Below, in pieces: positions 1 to 5,137 of a DNA stretch of 5,312 nucleotides. Under the pieces are notes generated by a model. That model ran no database searches. It was not told where the DNA came from and saw nothing but the letters and a program-made list of their open reading frames with translations. The stretch is from Phycisphaerae bacterium (GTDB taxonomy: Bacteria; Planctomycetota; Phycisphaerae; UBA1845; Fen-1342): contig JAGVEP010000293.1 in the NCBI GenBank assembly GCA_020058145.1, positions 1-5,312 of the forward strand. The letters are read 5' to 3'. A program made the translations under genes and the position numbers. Positions within the stretch are counted from its first letter, which is position 1; every line of letters begins with the position of its first letter.

Positions 1-94
1 GCAGCCAGCCCGCGCAGGCCAAAGCCGCCGCCCGCCGCTCGGTGGCGATCCAGAGGTCCCCCTGCGTCTGCTCGGGCCGCCGTCCCAGCGCCAT
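1..94 (-). CDS. N-terminus of a probable IS1182-like transposase, running off the window
   Basis: Reading leftward from an ATG at 94-92, 31 codons are open to the window edge; the protein begins MALGRRPEQTQGDLWIATE. The MALG-R/K-R start followed by a Q-rich stretch and D/E-LW-x-AT resembles the N-terminus of IS1182-type DDE transposases; this is recalled similarity, not a search. After about residue 19 the sequence (RRAAALACAGW) no longer looks like the proline-rich SPGHPFY segment I would expect, so the gene may be rearranged, or it may belong to a different subfamily. The start is well supported: GGAGGA lies at 107-102, seven bases before the ATG, and a sigma70-like promoter lies further upstream. 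The gene is the cargo of the inner IS that interrupts the transposase at 191-331. Confidence 0.6.
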   Translation of the reverse strand, partial: MALGRRPEQTQGDLWIATERRAAALACAGWL

Positions 95-101
95 GGCGCC
101 G

Positions 102-107
102 TCCTCC
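102..107 (-). promoter_or_regulatory. Ribosome binding site of the transposase at 1-94
   Basis: On the minus strand the sequence GGAGGA is followed by seven bases and then the ATG at 94. This near-perfect Shine-Dalgarno sequence fixes the start codon of the short, window-truncated gene. Confidence 0.75.
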
Positions 108-136
108 GTGACCGACCTTCGTCCGGAACGGGCCGC

Positions 137-165
137 ATTCTAGCATTACTAGCTCGGGCGGTCAA
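137..165 (-). promoter_or_regulatory. Sigma70-type promoter inside the inner IS end
   Basis: On the minus strand TTGACC (165-160) is separated by exactly 17 bases from TAGAAT (142-137). Each box has one mismatch to consensus. Transcription would start near 130, giving a leader of about 36 bases before the ATG at 94. The promoter lies just inside the presumed terminal repeat, the usual place for an IS transposase promoter. Confidence 0.65.
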
Positions 166-166
166 A

Positions 167-184
167 CGACTTTTTCAACGGACC
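167..184 (-). repeat. Probable terminal inverted repeat of the inner IS
   Basis: The minus strand reads GGTCCGTTGAAAAAGTCG. A GTTGAAAAAGTC core is typical of the ends of several IS families, including IS1182-like elements. It sits where the upstream transposase reading frame stops looking like transposase, and just ahead of the promoter and start of the next one. The other end lies outside the window, so the exact tip and its mate cannot be confirmed. A CTAG palindrome at 186-189 directly outside this end may be part of the target site. Confidence 0.55.
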
Positions 185-190
185 GCTAGG

Positions 191-331
191 CCGGGCCAGG
201 AACATGACGCCCAGCGCCCGCACGATGACCGGCGTGGAGATTTGGGGCTGGCGGCGGGCATCGCGGACCGTGGCGCGGCCCGCTTCCCAGCCGAGGCGCG
301 TCCGTGCATAGGCCAGGAGTCGTCGGAGAAT
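191..331 (-). pseudogene. Transposase N-terminus (partner of the DUF6788 gene), interrupted by an IS
   Basis: About 47 codons, beginning ILRRLLAYARTRLGWE and ending ...VIVRALGVMFLAR, resemble the N-terminus of DDE transposases found next to DUF6788 genes, where basic residues lead to a PVI-x-RA-x-x-MFLAR segment. After that point the frame enters the presumed IS end and stops at the TAG at 151-149 (tail PSGPLKKSFDRPS). The rest of the transposase is therefore missing from this side and probably lies beyond the inner IS, outside the window. The frame is +1 relative to the DUF6788 gene, whose stop (338-336) is only four bases before the first codon. No ATG, GTG or TTG fits. An ATT at 331-329 follows AGGA (343-340) by eight bases, so either ATT is the start or an ATG has been lost. 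The family assignment is recalled, not searched. Confidence 0.65.
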
Positions 332-335
332 GGCT

Positions 336-677
336 TTAGTCCTGCCGCTGCTGCACCATCTCAAAATACAGACGGCTAATCTCCTCCAGAAGCCGACGGG
401 CGTCGTGATAGTCGGCCACCCACTGCCGCACCCGCGCTTCCCACGTCTTGGGCACGAAGAGCTGGCGCAGCTTCCCGCCCTCCGAAAAGACGAGATACAG
501 ACTGGCGTGGAGTTCCCCGCGGGTGCATTTGCAGGTGGGCTTGCCGCAGACCCGCCGCCGCTCGAGCAGGTTGCCGCGCAGCAGGCCGCGCTGGGTGACC
601 AGGCGGGCCAGGGCGGAGCGGGCCTGGCGTTCCGGCACGCGCAGGGGGGTTCGGGAGCGGGACTTCCTGCCTGACAT
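336..677 (-). CDS. DUF6788-like IS accessory protein
   Basis: The 113-residue protein is intact. It has a basic N-terminus (residues 3-20), then the segment GNLLERRRVCGKPTCKCTRG (35-54), where C44, C49 and C51 form a compact Cys cluster that could bind metal. A beta-rich H-x-SLYLVFSEGGK-x-R-x-L-FVPK stretch (57-77) follows, and then a helical C-terminus with VRQWVADYHDARRLLEEISR (83-102). This layout matches the small DUF6788 family, often encoded immediately upstream of a transposase. Its molecular role is not established; nucleic-acid binding as a transposition partner is an inference. The next gene on this strand is indeed a transposase fragment. The ATG at 677-675 has no Shine-Dalgarno sequence, because the upstream bases are an AT alternation belonging to the promoter. 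Translation may therefore be leaderless. Confidence 0.75.
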   Translation of the reverse strand: MSGRKSRSRTPLRVPERQARSALARLVTQRGLLRGNLLERRRVCGKPTCKCTRGELHASLYLVFSEGGKLRQLFVPKTWEARVRQWVADYHDARRLLEEISRLYFEMVQQRQD

Positions 678-856
678 ATATATATAATATCAGAATTACT
701 GCCGCTGTCAAGCCCAAATACGAATGCGAATCTGCTCAGCAGCCGAAAAAAACGCCGCAACTCCCCCAGTCCGCAGGAGCTTACCCGCTACTCAAGACCC
801 CCGGTTGCGGAATCGCTGCTTCGGCGCCGCGGCACGCCGGTGCGGAGTCGCGGTCG
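678..856. other. Spacer between the IS remnant and the membrane-protein gene
   Basis: The first 35 bases are the AT-rich promoter of the IS gene. The rest is GC-rich, lies downstream of both flanking sequences' coding parts, and probably contains the right-hand edge of the outer IS. I see no convincing gene, terminator hairpin with a T-run, or RNA here. Confidence 0.4.
684..711 (-). promoter_or_regulatory. Promoter of the DUF6788/transposase unit, nearly on the start codon
   Basis: On the minus strand a perfect TTGACA (711-706) is followed after 16 bases by TATTAT (689-684), inside an AT-rich run unlike the surrounding GC-rich DNA. Transcription would begin about seven bases further on, at or beside the A of the ATG at 677. 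The TA alternation allows other -10 registers, so the exact start is uncertain by a few bases. Confidence 0.6.
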
Positions 857-1489
857 TTAACTGGAGGCTGGGTTTTCGATTCCGGATTTCGGGCTCACGG
901 CCACGGGCGGATTGAACACGCGCAGGTCGGTCACTTCCGTCGAGACCTTCACTTCGCCCACCACTTCGGTCAGCCGGCGCGGGACGATACGTGTTTCCCC
1001 CGGCTGGAGTGGGCCGCGCCACTCGTCCTCGATCTGCAACGGCGTGGCGACAACGATCGAAAGCTCGCAAACGGGCGAATCGCTCTCGTCCTGAACAACG
1101 ACCCGCGCCGTCAAGAGCGAGATGGCCTCCTTGCCGTTGTTCTTCACTTCCAGCACGACCACCCCGTCCCGCCCGCCCTGCCTCGCGCGTTCCAGCCGGG
1201 CGGTCAACTGCACGGAATCGCGGTAGTCGATGGCCCGGCGATCATTGCAGGCGTCGGCCAGAATGGGCGGGAGCGCTTTCTGAAGGTCCGGCAGCCGGGC
1301 GAGCACCCCCTGGACGATGTCGCCGACCTGCCCGGTGAACAGGTGTACGTCGCTGTTGAACACGTGCATGCCATAGAGCCCGAGCGCGGTCCCGCAGACG
1401 AGCAGGACCATCACGGTCCCAAAAACACCTTTGGCCAGCGAGGCCAGAAACCCACCCTTGTTGACGATGACTGACGGTCCGCCGTTCAT
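857..1489 (-). CDS. Single-pass membrane protein of unknown function
   Basis: I do not recognise the family. With the chosen start the protein has 210 residues. A short N-terminus carrying K11 and K20 precedes one hydrophobic segment (about 22-44, GTVMVLLVCGTALGLYG). The rest is soluble: a helical linker (50-80) containing LPDLQKALPPI, then a beta-rich part (about 92-195) with VVVLEVKNNGKEAISLL, followed by PLQPGET near 160-165. The V-x-NNG-K-x-x-I pattern followed by L-x-PGE-T resembles small Ig-like FxLYD-type domains that fold outside the membrane, so N-in/C-out topology is likely. The frame is open 41 codons further upstream, to an ATG at 1612. I prefer the ATG at 1489 because AGGAG lies nine bases before it and the hydrophobic segment then starts near the N-terminus. 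The gene stands alone, divergent from the hydrolase gene. A signal-anchored periplasmic protein is the safest description. Confidence 0.7.
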   Translation of the reverse strand: MNGGPSVIVNKGGFLASLAKGVFGTVMVLLVCGTALGLYGMHVFNSDVHLFTGQVGDIVQGVLARLPDLQKALPPILADACNDRRAIDYRDSVQLTARLERARQGGRDGVVVLEVKNNGKEAISLLTARVVVQDESDSPVCELSIVVATPLQIEDEWRGPLQPGETRIVPRRLTEVVGEVKVSTEVTDLRVFNPPVAVSPKSGIENPASS

Positions 1490-1721
1490 TGGTTCGTCTC
1501 CTACGGCACCCGCGGGCGCCTCGCCCAGCGTATCGCCGATCCAAGCACAATTCGATACCGTGAGTGTATTCCGGTGCCCGACCACGATATTTTGAATCGC
1601 CGCGGGGGGCAACCCAGCGCGTCCTCCTAACCAGCGGGCTCGCCAGGGGTCTGACGAGCGACTACACTATTGTGACTGAATTGTGACTGACTCCATGTGC
1701 GGGGGCATAGGCGATCCGTAG
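1490..1721. other. Divergent intergenic region
   Basis: This spacer separates two divergently transcribed genes and must hold the promoters of both. On the minus side, AGGAG near 1500 serves the membrane-protein gene. On the plus side only a weak AGGCGA precedes the hydrolase ATG at 1722. I could not identify a clear -35/-10 pair on either strand. The one conspicuous element is the direct repeat at 1670-1690. Confidence 0.5.
1670..1690 (+). repeat. Two copies of TTGTGACTGA spaced one helical turn apart
   Basis: TTGTGACTGA occurs at 1670-1679 and again at 1681-1690, with a single A between, so the period is 11 bases. Copies on the same DNA face about 30-50 bases before a start codon suggest a regulator binding site for the hydrolase gene at 1722. 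That is an inference from position and phasing only. Confidence 0.5.
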
Positions 1722-2633
1722 ATGAGCGAGATATTCGGAAAACTGCGTTCCTGGCTCCTGTTGGCCCCGCTGCTGGCGACGACCACCGGCTGTCCCCGTC
1801 CGACGCTGACGACGGCGGAACTGATCCAGAAGCTCTCCTACGCCGTCCTTGAACCCGACGTGACCTGCGCGCAACTGCGCGACGACTTGGGCCTGGTAGG
1901 TCTGCCGCTGGCCAATACGCCGGCCGATGTGGGAATGCCGTATGAGGAACACTGGGTCACTGCCAGTGCTGGCGCCCTACTACGGGTGTGGTACTTGCCC
2001 GTCGAGAACCACAACGGGTTGGTGATCATCTCGCCCGGCAACACCGGGTCGATGCCGTGTTACCTGTTTACCGCTCAGTTGCTGCACGAGGGGAGCTACA
2101 CCGTTGTGATGTACGACTACGAGGGCTTTGGCGGCAGCTCCGGCGAGCTCTCGCTCTTGGCCCTGAGACCGGATTTGGAGGCGGTAACGGACTGGGCACG
2201 CGCCTACTCCGGGTTCCCCGCGGTGACTCTGTTCGGCATGTCCCTGGGTTCGATCCCGTCCATCGCCGTTGCGGTCGACCGGCCCACCGAGGTGAACGGC
2301 GTCGTGCTCGACTCGCCCATCGGCCTGGCGACGCAGATCGAGCGGTTCAGTTTCCTCATCGACGGACGATCGGACGAGTTGATCGCCATTCTGGAGCCCT
2401 GGCTGCTGTCCGAAGCGACGATCACAACGATGCAGCAGCCGCTCCTGGTTTACCTGCACGAACAGGATGTCGTCACGCCCCCGGAAGCCGTTCAGTTCCT
2501 GTACGACCGCGCCGCTGGGCCGAAAGAACTGGTCCGTTTCCCGGAACTCGGGCACGCACGTGGCCAATTCATGCGCACCGAGGAATACCGCGCGCACCTG
2601 CTGGCGTTCCTGCAGCAAGTCTGGGTGCCATAA
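1722..2633 (+). CDS. Probable lipoprotein alpha/beta-hydrolase
   Basis: The 303-residue protein starts with a lipoprotein-like signal: K7/R9, then the hydrophobic run WLLLAPLLA and TTTGC with Cys24 as the lipidation candidate. The -3 residue is Thr, less usual for a lipobox. The mature part is an alpha/beta-hydrolase fold. A strand ends in ISPGNTGS (103-110), in the place of the usual HG oxyanion motif. YDYEGFGGSSGE (131-142) matches the Y-D-x-x-G-x-G-S segment. The nucleophile elbow GMSLGS (172-177) puts Ser174 in G-x-S-x-G. HEQDVVTP gives Asp249, and ELGH gives His278, completing the triad in the right order. The overall pattern resembles the ABHD12/13/17 (BEM46) group of serine hydrolases. 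The substrate cannot be read from sequence; an ester or acyl group outside the cytoplasm is plausible. Downstream polysaccharide genes on the same strand hint at glycan de-esterification, weakly. The ATG has only AGGCGA nearby. Confidence 0.8.
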   Translation: MSEIFGKLRSWLLLAPLLATTTGCPRPTLTTAELIQKLSYAVLEPDVTCAQLRDDLGLVGLPLANTPADVGMPYEEHWVTASAGALLRVWYLPVENHNGLVIISPGNTGSMPCYLFTAQLLHEGSYTVVMYDYEGFGGSSGELSLLALRPDLEAVTDWARAYSGFPAVTLFGMSLGSIPSIAVAVDRPTEVNGVVLDSPIGLATQIERFSFLIDGRSDELIAILEPWLLSEATITTMQQPLLVYLHEQDVVTPPEAVQFLYDRAAGPKELVRFPELGHARGQFMRTEEYRAHLLAFLQQVWVP

Positions 2634-2767
2634 GCGCTGCTCTGAACGCGAGTTGCGTTTTCTGCCGCTCTTGCTTGCCTGGGGAATGACGCGACTCTGG
2701 GTTCTCGGACGCTTCGGAATCCCTTATTATCCTGCCACCAAACGGGGATTCGCTCAGGAGCGCCGGT
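2634..2767 (+). other. Spacer between the hydrolase and glycosyltransferase genes
   Basis: These 134 bases hold an inverted repeat, GAATCCC (2717-2723) and GGGATTC (2745-2751), whose loop contains TATTAT (2725-2730). TATTAT resembles a -10 box but has no good -35 at the proper distance. The inverted repeat ends five bases before the AGGAG of the next gene. I see no typical terminator with a T-run. Whether the two genes share a transcript is open. Confidence 0.4.
2756..2760 (+). promoter_or_regulatory. Ribosome binding site that decides a TTG start
   Basis: AGGAG is followed by seven bases and then TTG at 2768, which opens the glycosyltransferase frame. Ideal spacing and the N-terminal homology pattern favour this non-ATG start over any later ATG. 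Confidence 0.75.
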
Positions 2768-3886
2768 TTGAGCGCGCCGCTGGACGTCATTCTCAACGAT
2801 CGGGTTCTTTTTCGTCCACTTACGGGCGTTGGGAACTACGTGCGGCAACTGCTGCAAGCGCTGCGGCAGGAAACCGCTGCGGTCGCGGTGCATCCTTTCC
2901 TCTCAGGCTTCCTGCCGATCTGGCGTCTGCCACTCTCCACGCGCGCCGGGCGGAGCTGGTGGTTTCGCCCGCTGCTCCAGCGCACCTACGCAACCCTGTT
3001 TCGCTGTCGGGCGCGCCAGCACCAAATCTACCACGAGCCGAATCACATTCCGATCGCGTGCGACATCGCGACCGTCACCACCGTGCACGACCTCTCGGTC
3101 CTGGTGCATCCCGAATGGCACCCCGACGACCGCGTGCACTGGTACGAGCGCGAGTTTGAGGCCGGCCGCCAGCGCACGACGCGTTTCATCGTCGCGTCGG
3201 AATTTACCAAGCGTGAGATGACCGCCTACCTCGGCATTCCGCCCGAGCGGATGGATGTGACCTACCAGGCTCCGCGGGCGGAGCTGCGCCCGCAAGACGC
3301 CGTGGAAGTGCAGCGCGTCCGCGGCCTGTTCACGCTGCCCGAGCGATTTTTCCTCTATGTCGGTACGCTCGAACCACGGAAGAACGTCCCGGGTTTGTTG
3401 GCGGCCTTCGCGAACCTCCCGCCCGCCGTGCGGGCCCGGCATCCGCTGGTCCTGACGGGCGCGCGGGGCTGGAAAATCGAAGCGATCTCGCAACAGCTCG
3501 CGTCGCACGGCCTGGAGCACGACATCCGCCTGCTTGGCTACGTCCCCGACGACGCTCTGCCCAGCCTCTATACGGCGGCCACAGCGCTGGTCTGGCCGAG
3601 CTTCTACGAAGGTTTTGGCCTGCCACCGCTGGAAGCGATGGCGTGCGGCTGTCCGGTGATCGTCTCGAACGCGGCTTCGTTGCCCGAGGTCGTCGGCGAC
3701 GCCGGCGTGCTGCTCGACCCGCGCGATACCGGCGGCTGGACAGAGGCGATGCGCCGCATGGCCGAAGACGCGGCGTGGCGGGACGAATGGCGCCACCGGG
3801 GAACGATTCAGAGGCAGTCGTTCTCCTGGCAGCGCTGTGCGCAACAGACCATCGCCTGCTATGCGAAAGCGTTACAGATGGCGTGA
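2768..3886 (+). CDS. Glycosyltransferase, GT4-type, GT-B fold
   Basis: The 372-residue protein is full length for a retaining GT-B glycosyltransferase and would transfer a sugar from a nucleotide sugar to a growing glycan at the cytoplasmic face of the membrane. The N-terminal acceptor half carries RPLTGVGNYVRQLL (16-29), the glycine-rich loop of this family. It also has TTVHDLSVL (104-112) and VASEFTKREM (142-151), both typical of mannosyltransferase-like GT4 enzymes. The donor half has YVGTLEPRKN (197-206), with R204/K205 in the place that contacts donor phosphate. It then has FYEGFGLPPLEAMACGCPVI (279-298), in which E281 and E289 form the E-x7-E motif, followed by S-LPEVVGDAG. The TTG start follows AGGAG at seven bases. 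The gmd gene downstream suggests a donor such as GDP-mannose or a GDP-deoxyhexose, but donor and linkage cannot be read from sequence. Confidence 0.9.
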   Translation: MSAPLDVILNDRVLFRPLTGVGNYVRQLLQALRQETAAVAVHPFLSGFLPIWRLPLSTRAGRSWWFRPLLQRTYATLFRCRARQHQIYHEPNHIPIACDIATVTTVHDLSVLVHPEWHPDDRVHWYEREFEAGRQRTTRFIVASEFTKREMTAYLGIPPERMDVTYQAPRAELRPQDAVEVQRVRGLFTLPERFFLYVGTLEPRKNVPGLLAAFANLPPAVRARHPLVLTGARGWKIEAISQQLASHGLEHDIRLLGYVPDDALPSLYTAATALVWPSFYEGFGLPPLEAMACGCPVIVSNAASLPEVVGDAGVLLDPRDTGGWTEAMRRMAEDAAWRDEWRHRGTIQRQSFSWQRCAQQTIACYAKALQMA

Positions 3887-3918
3887 CCCGCCGCCCGCCC
3901 GCCGGTGGCACGGCGTAC

Positions 3919-3947
3919 TTGACAAGCCCCAAGGGTACGGGGACTAT
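3919..3947 (+). promoter_or_regulatory. Weak promoter candidate for gmd
   Basis: A perfect -35 hexamer TTGACA (3919-3924) is followed at 17 bases by GACTAT (three of six matches) and at 20 bases by TATCAA (four of six). Only the -35 is convincing, so this is a tentative call. It would give a leader of about 110 bases containing the inverted repeats at 3974-4043. Confidence 0.25.
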
Positions 3948-4005
3948 CAAAAACCCGGTGACTGCGAGCGGTTGGCGGTTTGAGCCGCCGGGTCGGTCCG
4001 CGCGG

Positions 4006-4043
4006 GGGTAGCCCCGACACGTCGCTACCCAGGCCGCTAGCGG
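4006..4043 (+). repeat. Inverted repeat and adjacent palindrome before gmd
   Basis: GGGTAGC at 4006-4012 pairs perfectly with GCTACCC at 4024-4030, and three bases later CCGCTAGCGG (4034-4043) is self-complementary. The pair ends ten bases before the GGAG at 4053-4056, so as RNA it could affect ribosome access, and as DNA it could be an operator. Confidence 0.45.
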
Positions 4044-4061
4044 GACTTTCGTGGAGCACGC

Positions 4062-5081
4062 ATGGCAAAAAAAGCGTTGATCACCGGCGTGACCGGCCAG
4101 GACGGCAGCTATCTCGCCGAGTTCCTCCTCGCCAAGGGTTACGAAGTTCACGGCCTCATCCGCCGCAGTAGCTCGTTCAACACCGGGCGGGTCGACCACC
4201 TGTACCGCGATCCGCACGAGCCGGAGACGCGCTTCTTCCTGCACTACGGCGATCTGACGGACAGTGCCGGGCTGCGCCACGTCCTGGGGGCTGTCGCGCC
4301 GGACGAGGTTTACAACCTGGCGGCCCAGTCACACGTACGTGTCAGCTTCGACCAGGCGGTCTATACCGCCGACGTCGCGGCCCTGGGAACGCTCCGGCTC
4401 CTCGAGGCGATCCGCGACGTCCAAATCAAGTCGCGCTTCTACCAGGCTTCCAGCAGCGAGATGTACGGCCAGGCAGCCGAGGTCCCACAGCGGGAAACGA
4501 CGCCCTTCCACCCCCGCAGCCCCTATGCGTGCGGCAAGGTCTTCGGCTATTGGCAGACCGTGAACTACCGCGAAGCGTATGGGATGTTCAACTGCAACGG
4601 CATTCTGTTCAACCATGAAAGCCCGCGGCGCGGCGAGACGTTTGTGACGCGGAAGATCACGCGGGCCGCCGGCCGCATCAAAGCCGGGCTGCAACAGGCG
4701 GTGTACCTCGGCAACCTGGACGCAAAACGCGACTGGGGTTACGCCGGGGATTTTGTCGAGGCGATGTGGCTGATGCTCCAGCAGGATCAGCCGGACGATT
4801 ATGTGATCGCGACGGGCGAAACGCACTCCGTGCGGGAGTTTCTGGAAGAAACATTTCGTCTGCTGGAGCTGAACCCTGAGAAACACGTGCAGGTCGATCC
4901 GCGGTACTTTCGGCCGAGTGAAGTGGATTTGCTGCTGGGCGACCCGACGAAGGCCCGGGAGAAGCTGGGGTGGAAGCCGCGGGTGGGCTTCAAGGAGCTC
5001 GTGAAGATGATGGTCGAGCACGATTGGCAGCTCGCCCAGGAGGACCGCGTGCTCCGCGACCATCGCGCGCAGCAAAAGTAG
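4062..5081 (+). CDS. gmd: GDP-mannose 4,6-dehydratase
   Basis: This cytoplasmic short-chain dehydrogenase/reductase converts GDP-D-mannose to GDP-4-keto-6-deoxy-D-mannose, the branch point to GDP-L-fucose, GDP-D-rhamnose, GDP-perosamine and similar sugars. The 339 residues fit the family's usual size. The cofactor loop TGVTGQDGSYLAEFLL spans 8-23, and GLIRRSSSFNTGRVDHLY (31-48) carries the arginines expected for NADP binding. By alignment from memory with the E. coli enzyme, the catalytic set is S131 (Thr in E. coli), E133, Y155 and K159, in QASSSEMYG and SPYACGK. The family hallmark NGILFNHESPRRGETFVTRK occupies 179-198, and KRDWGYAGDFVEAMW (222-236) and YFRPSEVDLLLGD (282-294) are also typical. 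The ATG follows GGAG by five bases. The gene lies 175 bases after a glycosyltransferase on the same strand, pointing to a deoxyhexose-containing surface glycan. Its stop codon falls inside a dispersed repeat copy. Confidence 0.97.
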   Translation: MAKKALITGVTGQDGSYLAEFLLAKGYEVHGLIRRSSSFNTGRVDHLYRDPHEPETRFFLHYGDLTDSAGLRHVLGAVAPDEVYNLAAQSHVRVSFDQAVYTADVAALGTLRLLEAIRDVQIKSRFYQASSSEMYGQAAEVPQRETTPFHPRSPYACGKVFGYWQTVNYREAYGMFNCNGILFNHESPRRGETFVTRKITRAAGRIKAGLQQAVYLGNLDAKRDWGYAGDFVEAMWLMLQQDQPDDYVIATGETHSVREFLEETFRLLELNPEKHVQVDPRYFRPSEVDLLLGDPTKAREKLGWKPRVGFKELVKMMVEHDWQLAQEDRVLRDHRAQQK

Positions 5082-5100
5082 CGGCCGGGCTCTGCCCCGG
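5078..5100 (+). repeat. 23-base repeat, copy 1, overlapping the gmd stop codon
   Basis: The 23 bases here recur exactly at 5138-5160, so the period is 60 bases. The repeat starts GTAGCGGCCGGGC and ends TGCCCCGG. Its first base is the last base of the final gmd lysine codon, and its TAG is the stop codon. With the next three bases it forms a perfect hairpin (5082-5103). Confidence 0.85.
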
Positions 5101-5103
5101 CCG
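5082..5103 (+). terminator. Strong GC hairpin directly after the gmd stop
   Basis: CGGCCGGG (5082-5089) pairs with CCCGGCCG (5096-5103) across a six-base loop, beginning at the first base after the stop codon. No T-run follows, so it is not a textbook intrinsic terminator. It could still pause transcription or protect the mRNA 3' end. A second perfect hairpin, CACCGGC/GCCGGTG (5109-5115 and 5121-5127), follows. Confidence 0.4.
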
Positions 5104-5108
5104 TAGAA

Positions 5109-5127
5109 CACCGGCAAGATGCCGGTG
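5109..5127 (+). repeat. Second hairpin downstream of gmd
   Basis: CACCGGC, a five-base loop AAGAT, then GCCGGTG: a perfect seven-base stem. It lies between the two copies of the 23-base repeat. From memory, sequences of this kind recur in planctomycete intergenic regions, but this needs a genome search. Confidence 0.6.
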
Positions 5128-5137
5128 CCACAGGAGT

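Larger units (their letters stand above)
149..711 (-). mobile_element. Remnant of a DUF6788-transposase IS, cut by a second IS
   Basis: The segment comprises a promoter, the DUF6788 gene and a truncated transposase on the minus strand, so it is the 5' part of one insertion sequence. It is interrupted near 185-190 by the end of a second IS that reads the same way and continues past the left edge of the window. The outer boundary on the right is not defined: I found no matching terminal repeat between 680 and 856, and the other end is not in view. Confidence 0.6.
3887..4061 (+). other. Spacer upstream of gmd with several inverted repeats
   Basis: Four elements stand out. TTGACA occurs at 3919-3924, but GACTAT at the 17-base distance is a poor -10. 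GGCGG/CCGCC (3974-3978 and 3985-3989) forms a short hairpin. GGGTAGC (4006-4012) and GCTACCC (4024-4030) form a perfect seven-base stem with an 11-base loop. CCGCTAGCGG (4034-4043) is a perfect 10-base palindrome. No T-run follows the hairpins, so a standard terminator for the glycosyltransferase gene is not evident. A leader-RNA or operator role for gmd is possible. Confidence 0.45.

Noticed and set aside
149..760. A single 203-residue minus-strand frame
   Set aside because: Only its last third resembles protein, as the transposase fragment; the upstream part overlaps the DUF6788 gene in another frame and has a low-complexity Pro/Ala/Ser-rich composition.
1490..1612. A 41-residue N-terminal extension of the membrane protein
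   Set aside because: The internal ATG at 1489 has AGGAG at good spacing and places the hydrophobic segment near the N-terminus; the extension has no signal or domain character.
2702..2730. A promoter before the glycosyltransferase using TATTAT at 2725-2730
   Set aside because: The hexamer 17 bases upstream (TTCTCG) is a poor -35, so TATTAT alone is not enough.
2903..3844. A 313-residue minus-strand frame opposite the glycosyltransferase
   Set aside because: It is the antisense shadow of a strongly supported gene; the translation shows no domain and is rich in Arg, Ala and Gly.
4329..5117. A long minus-strand frame opposite gmd
   Set aside because: It is antisense to a gene with unmistakable family motifs, and it has no motif of its own.
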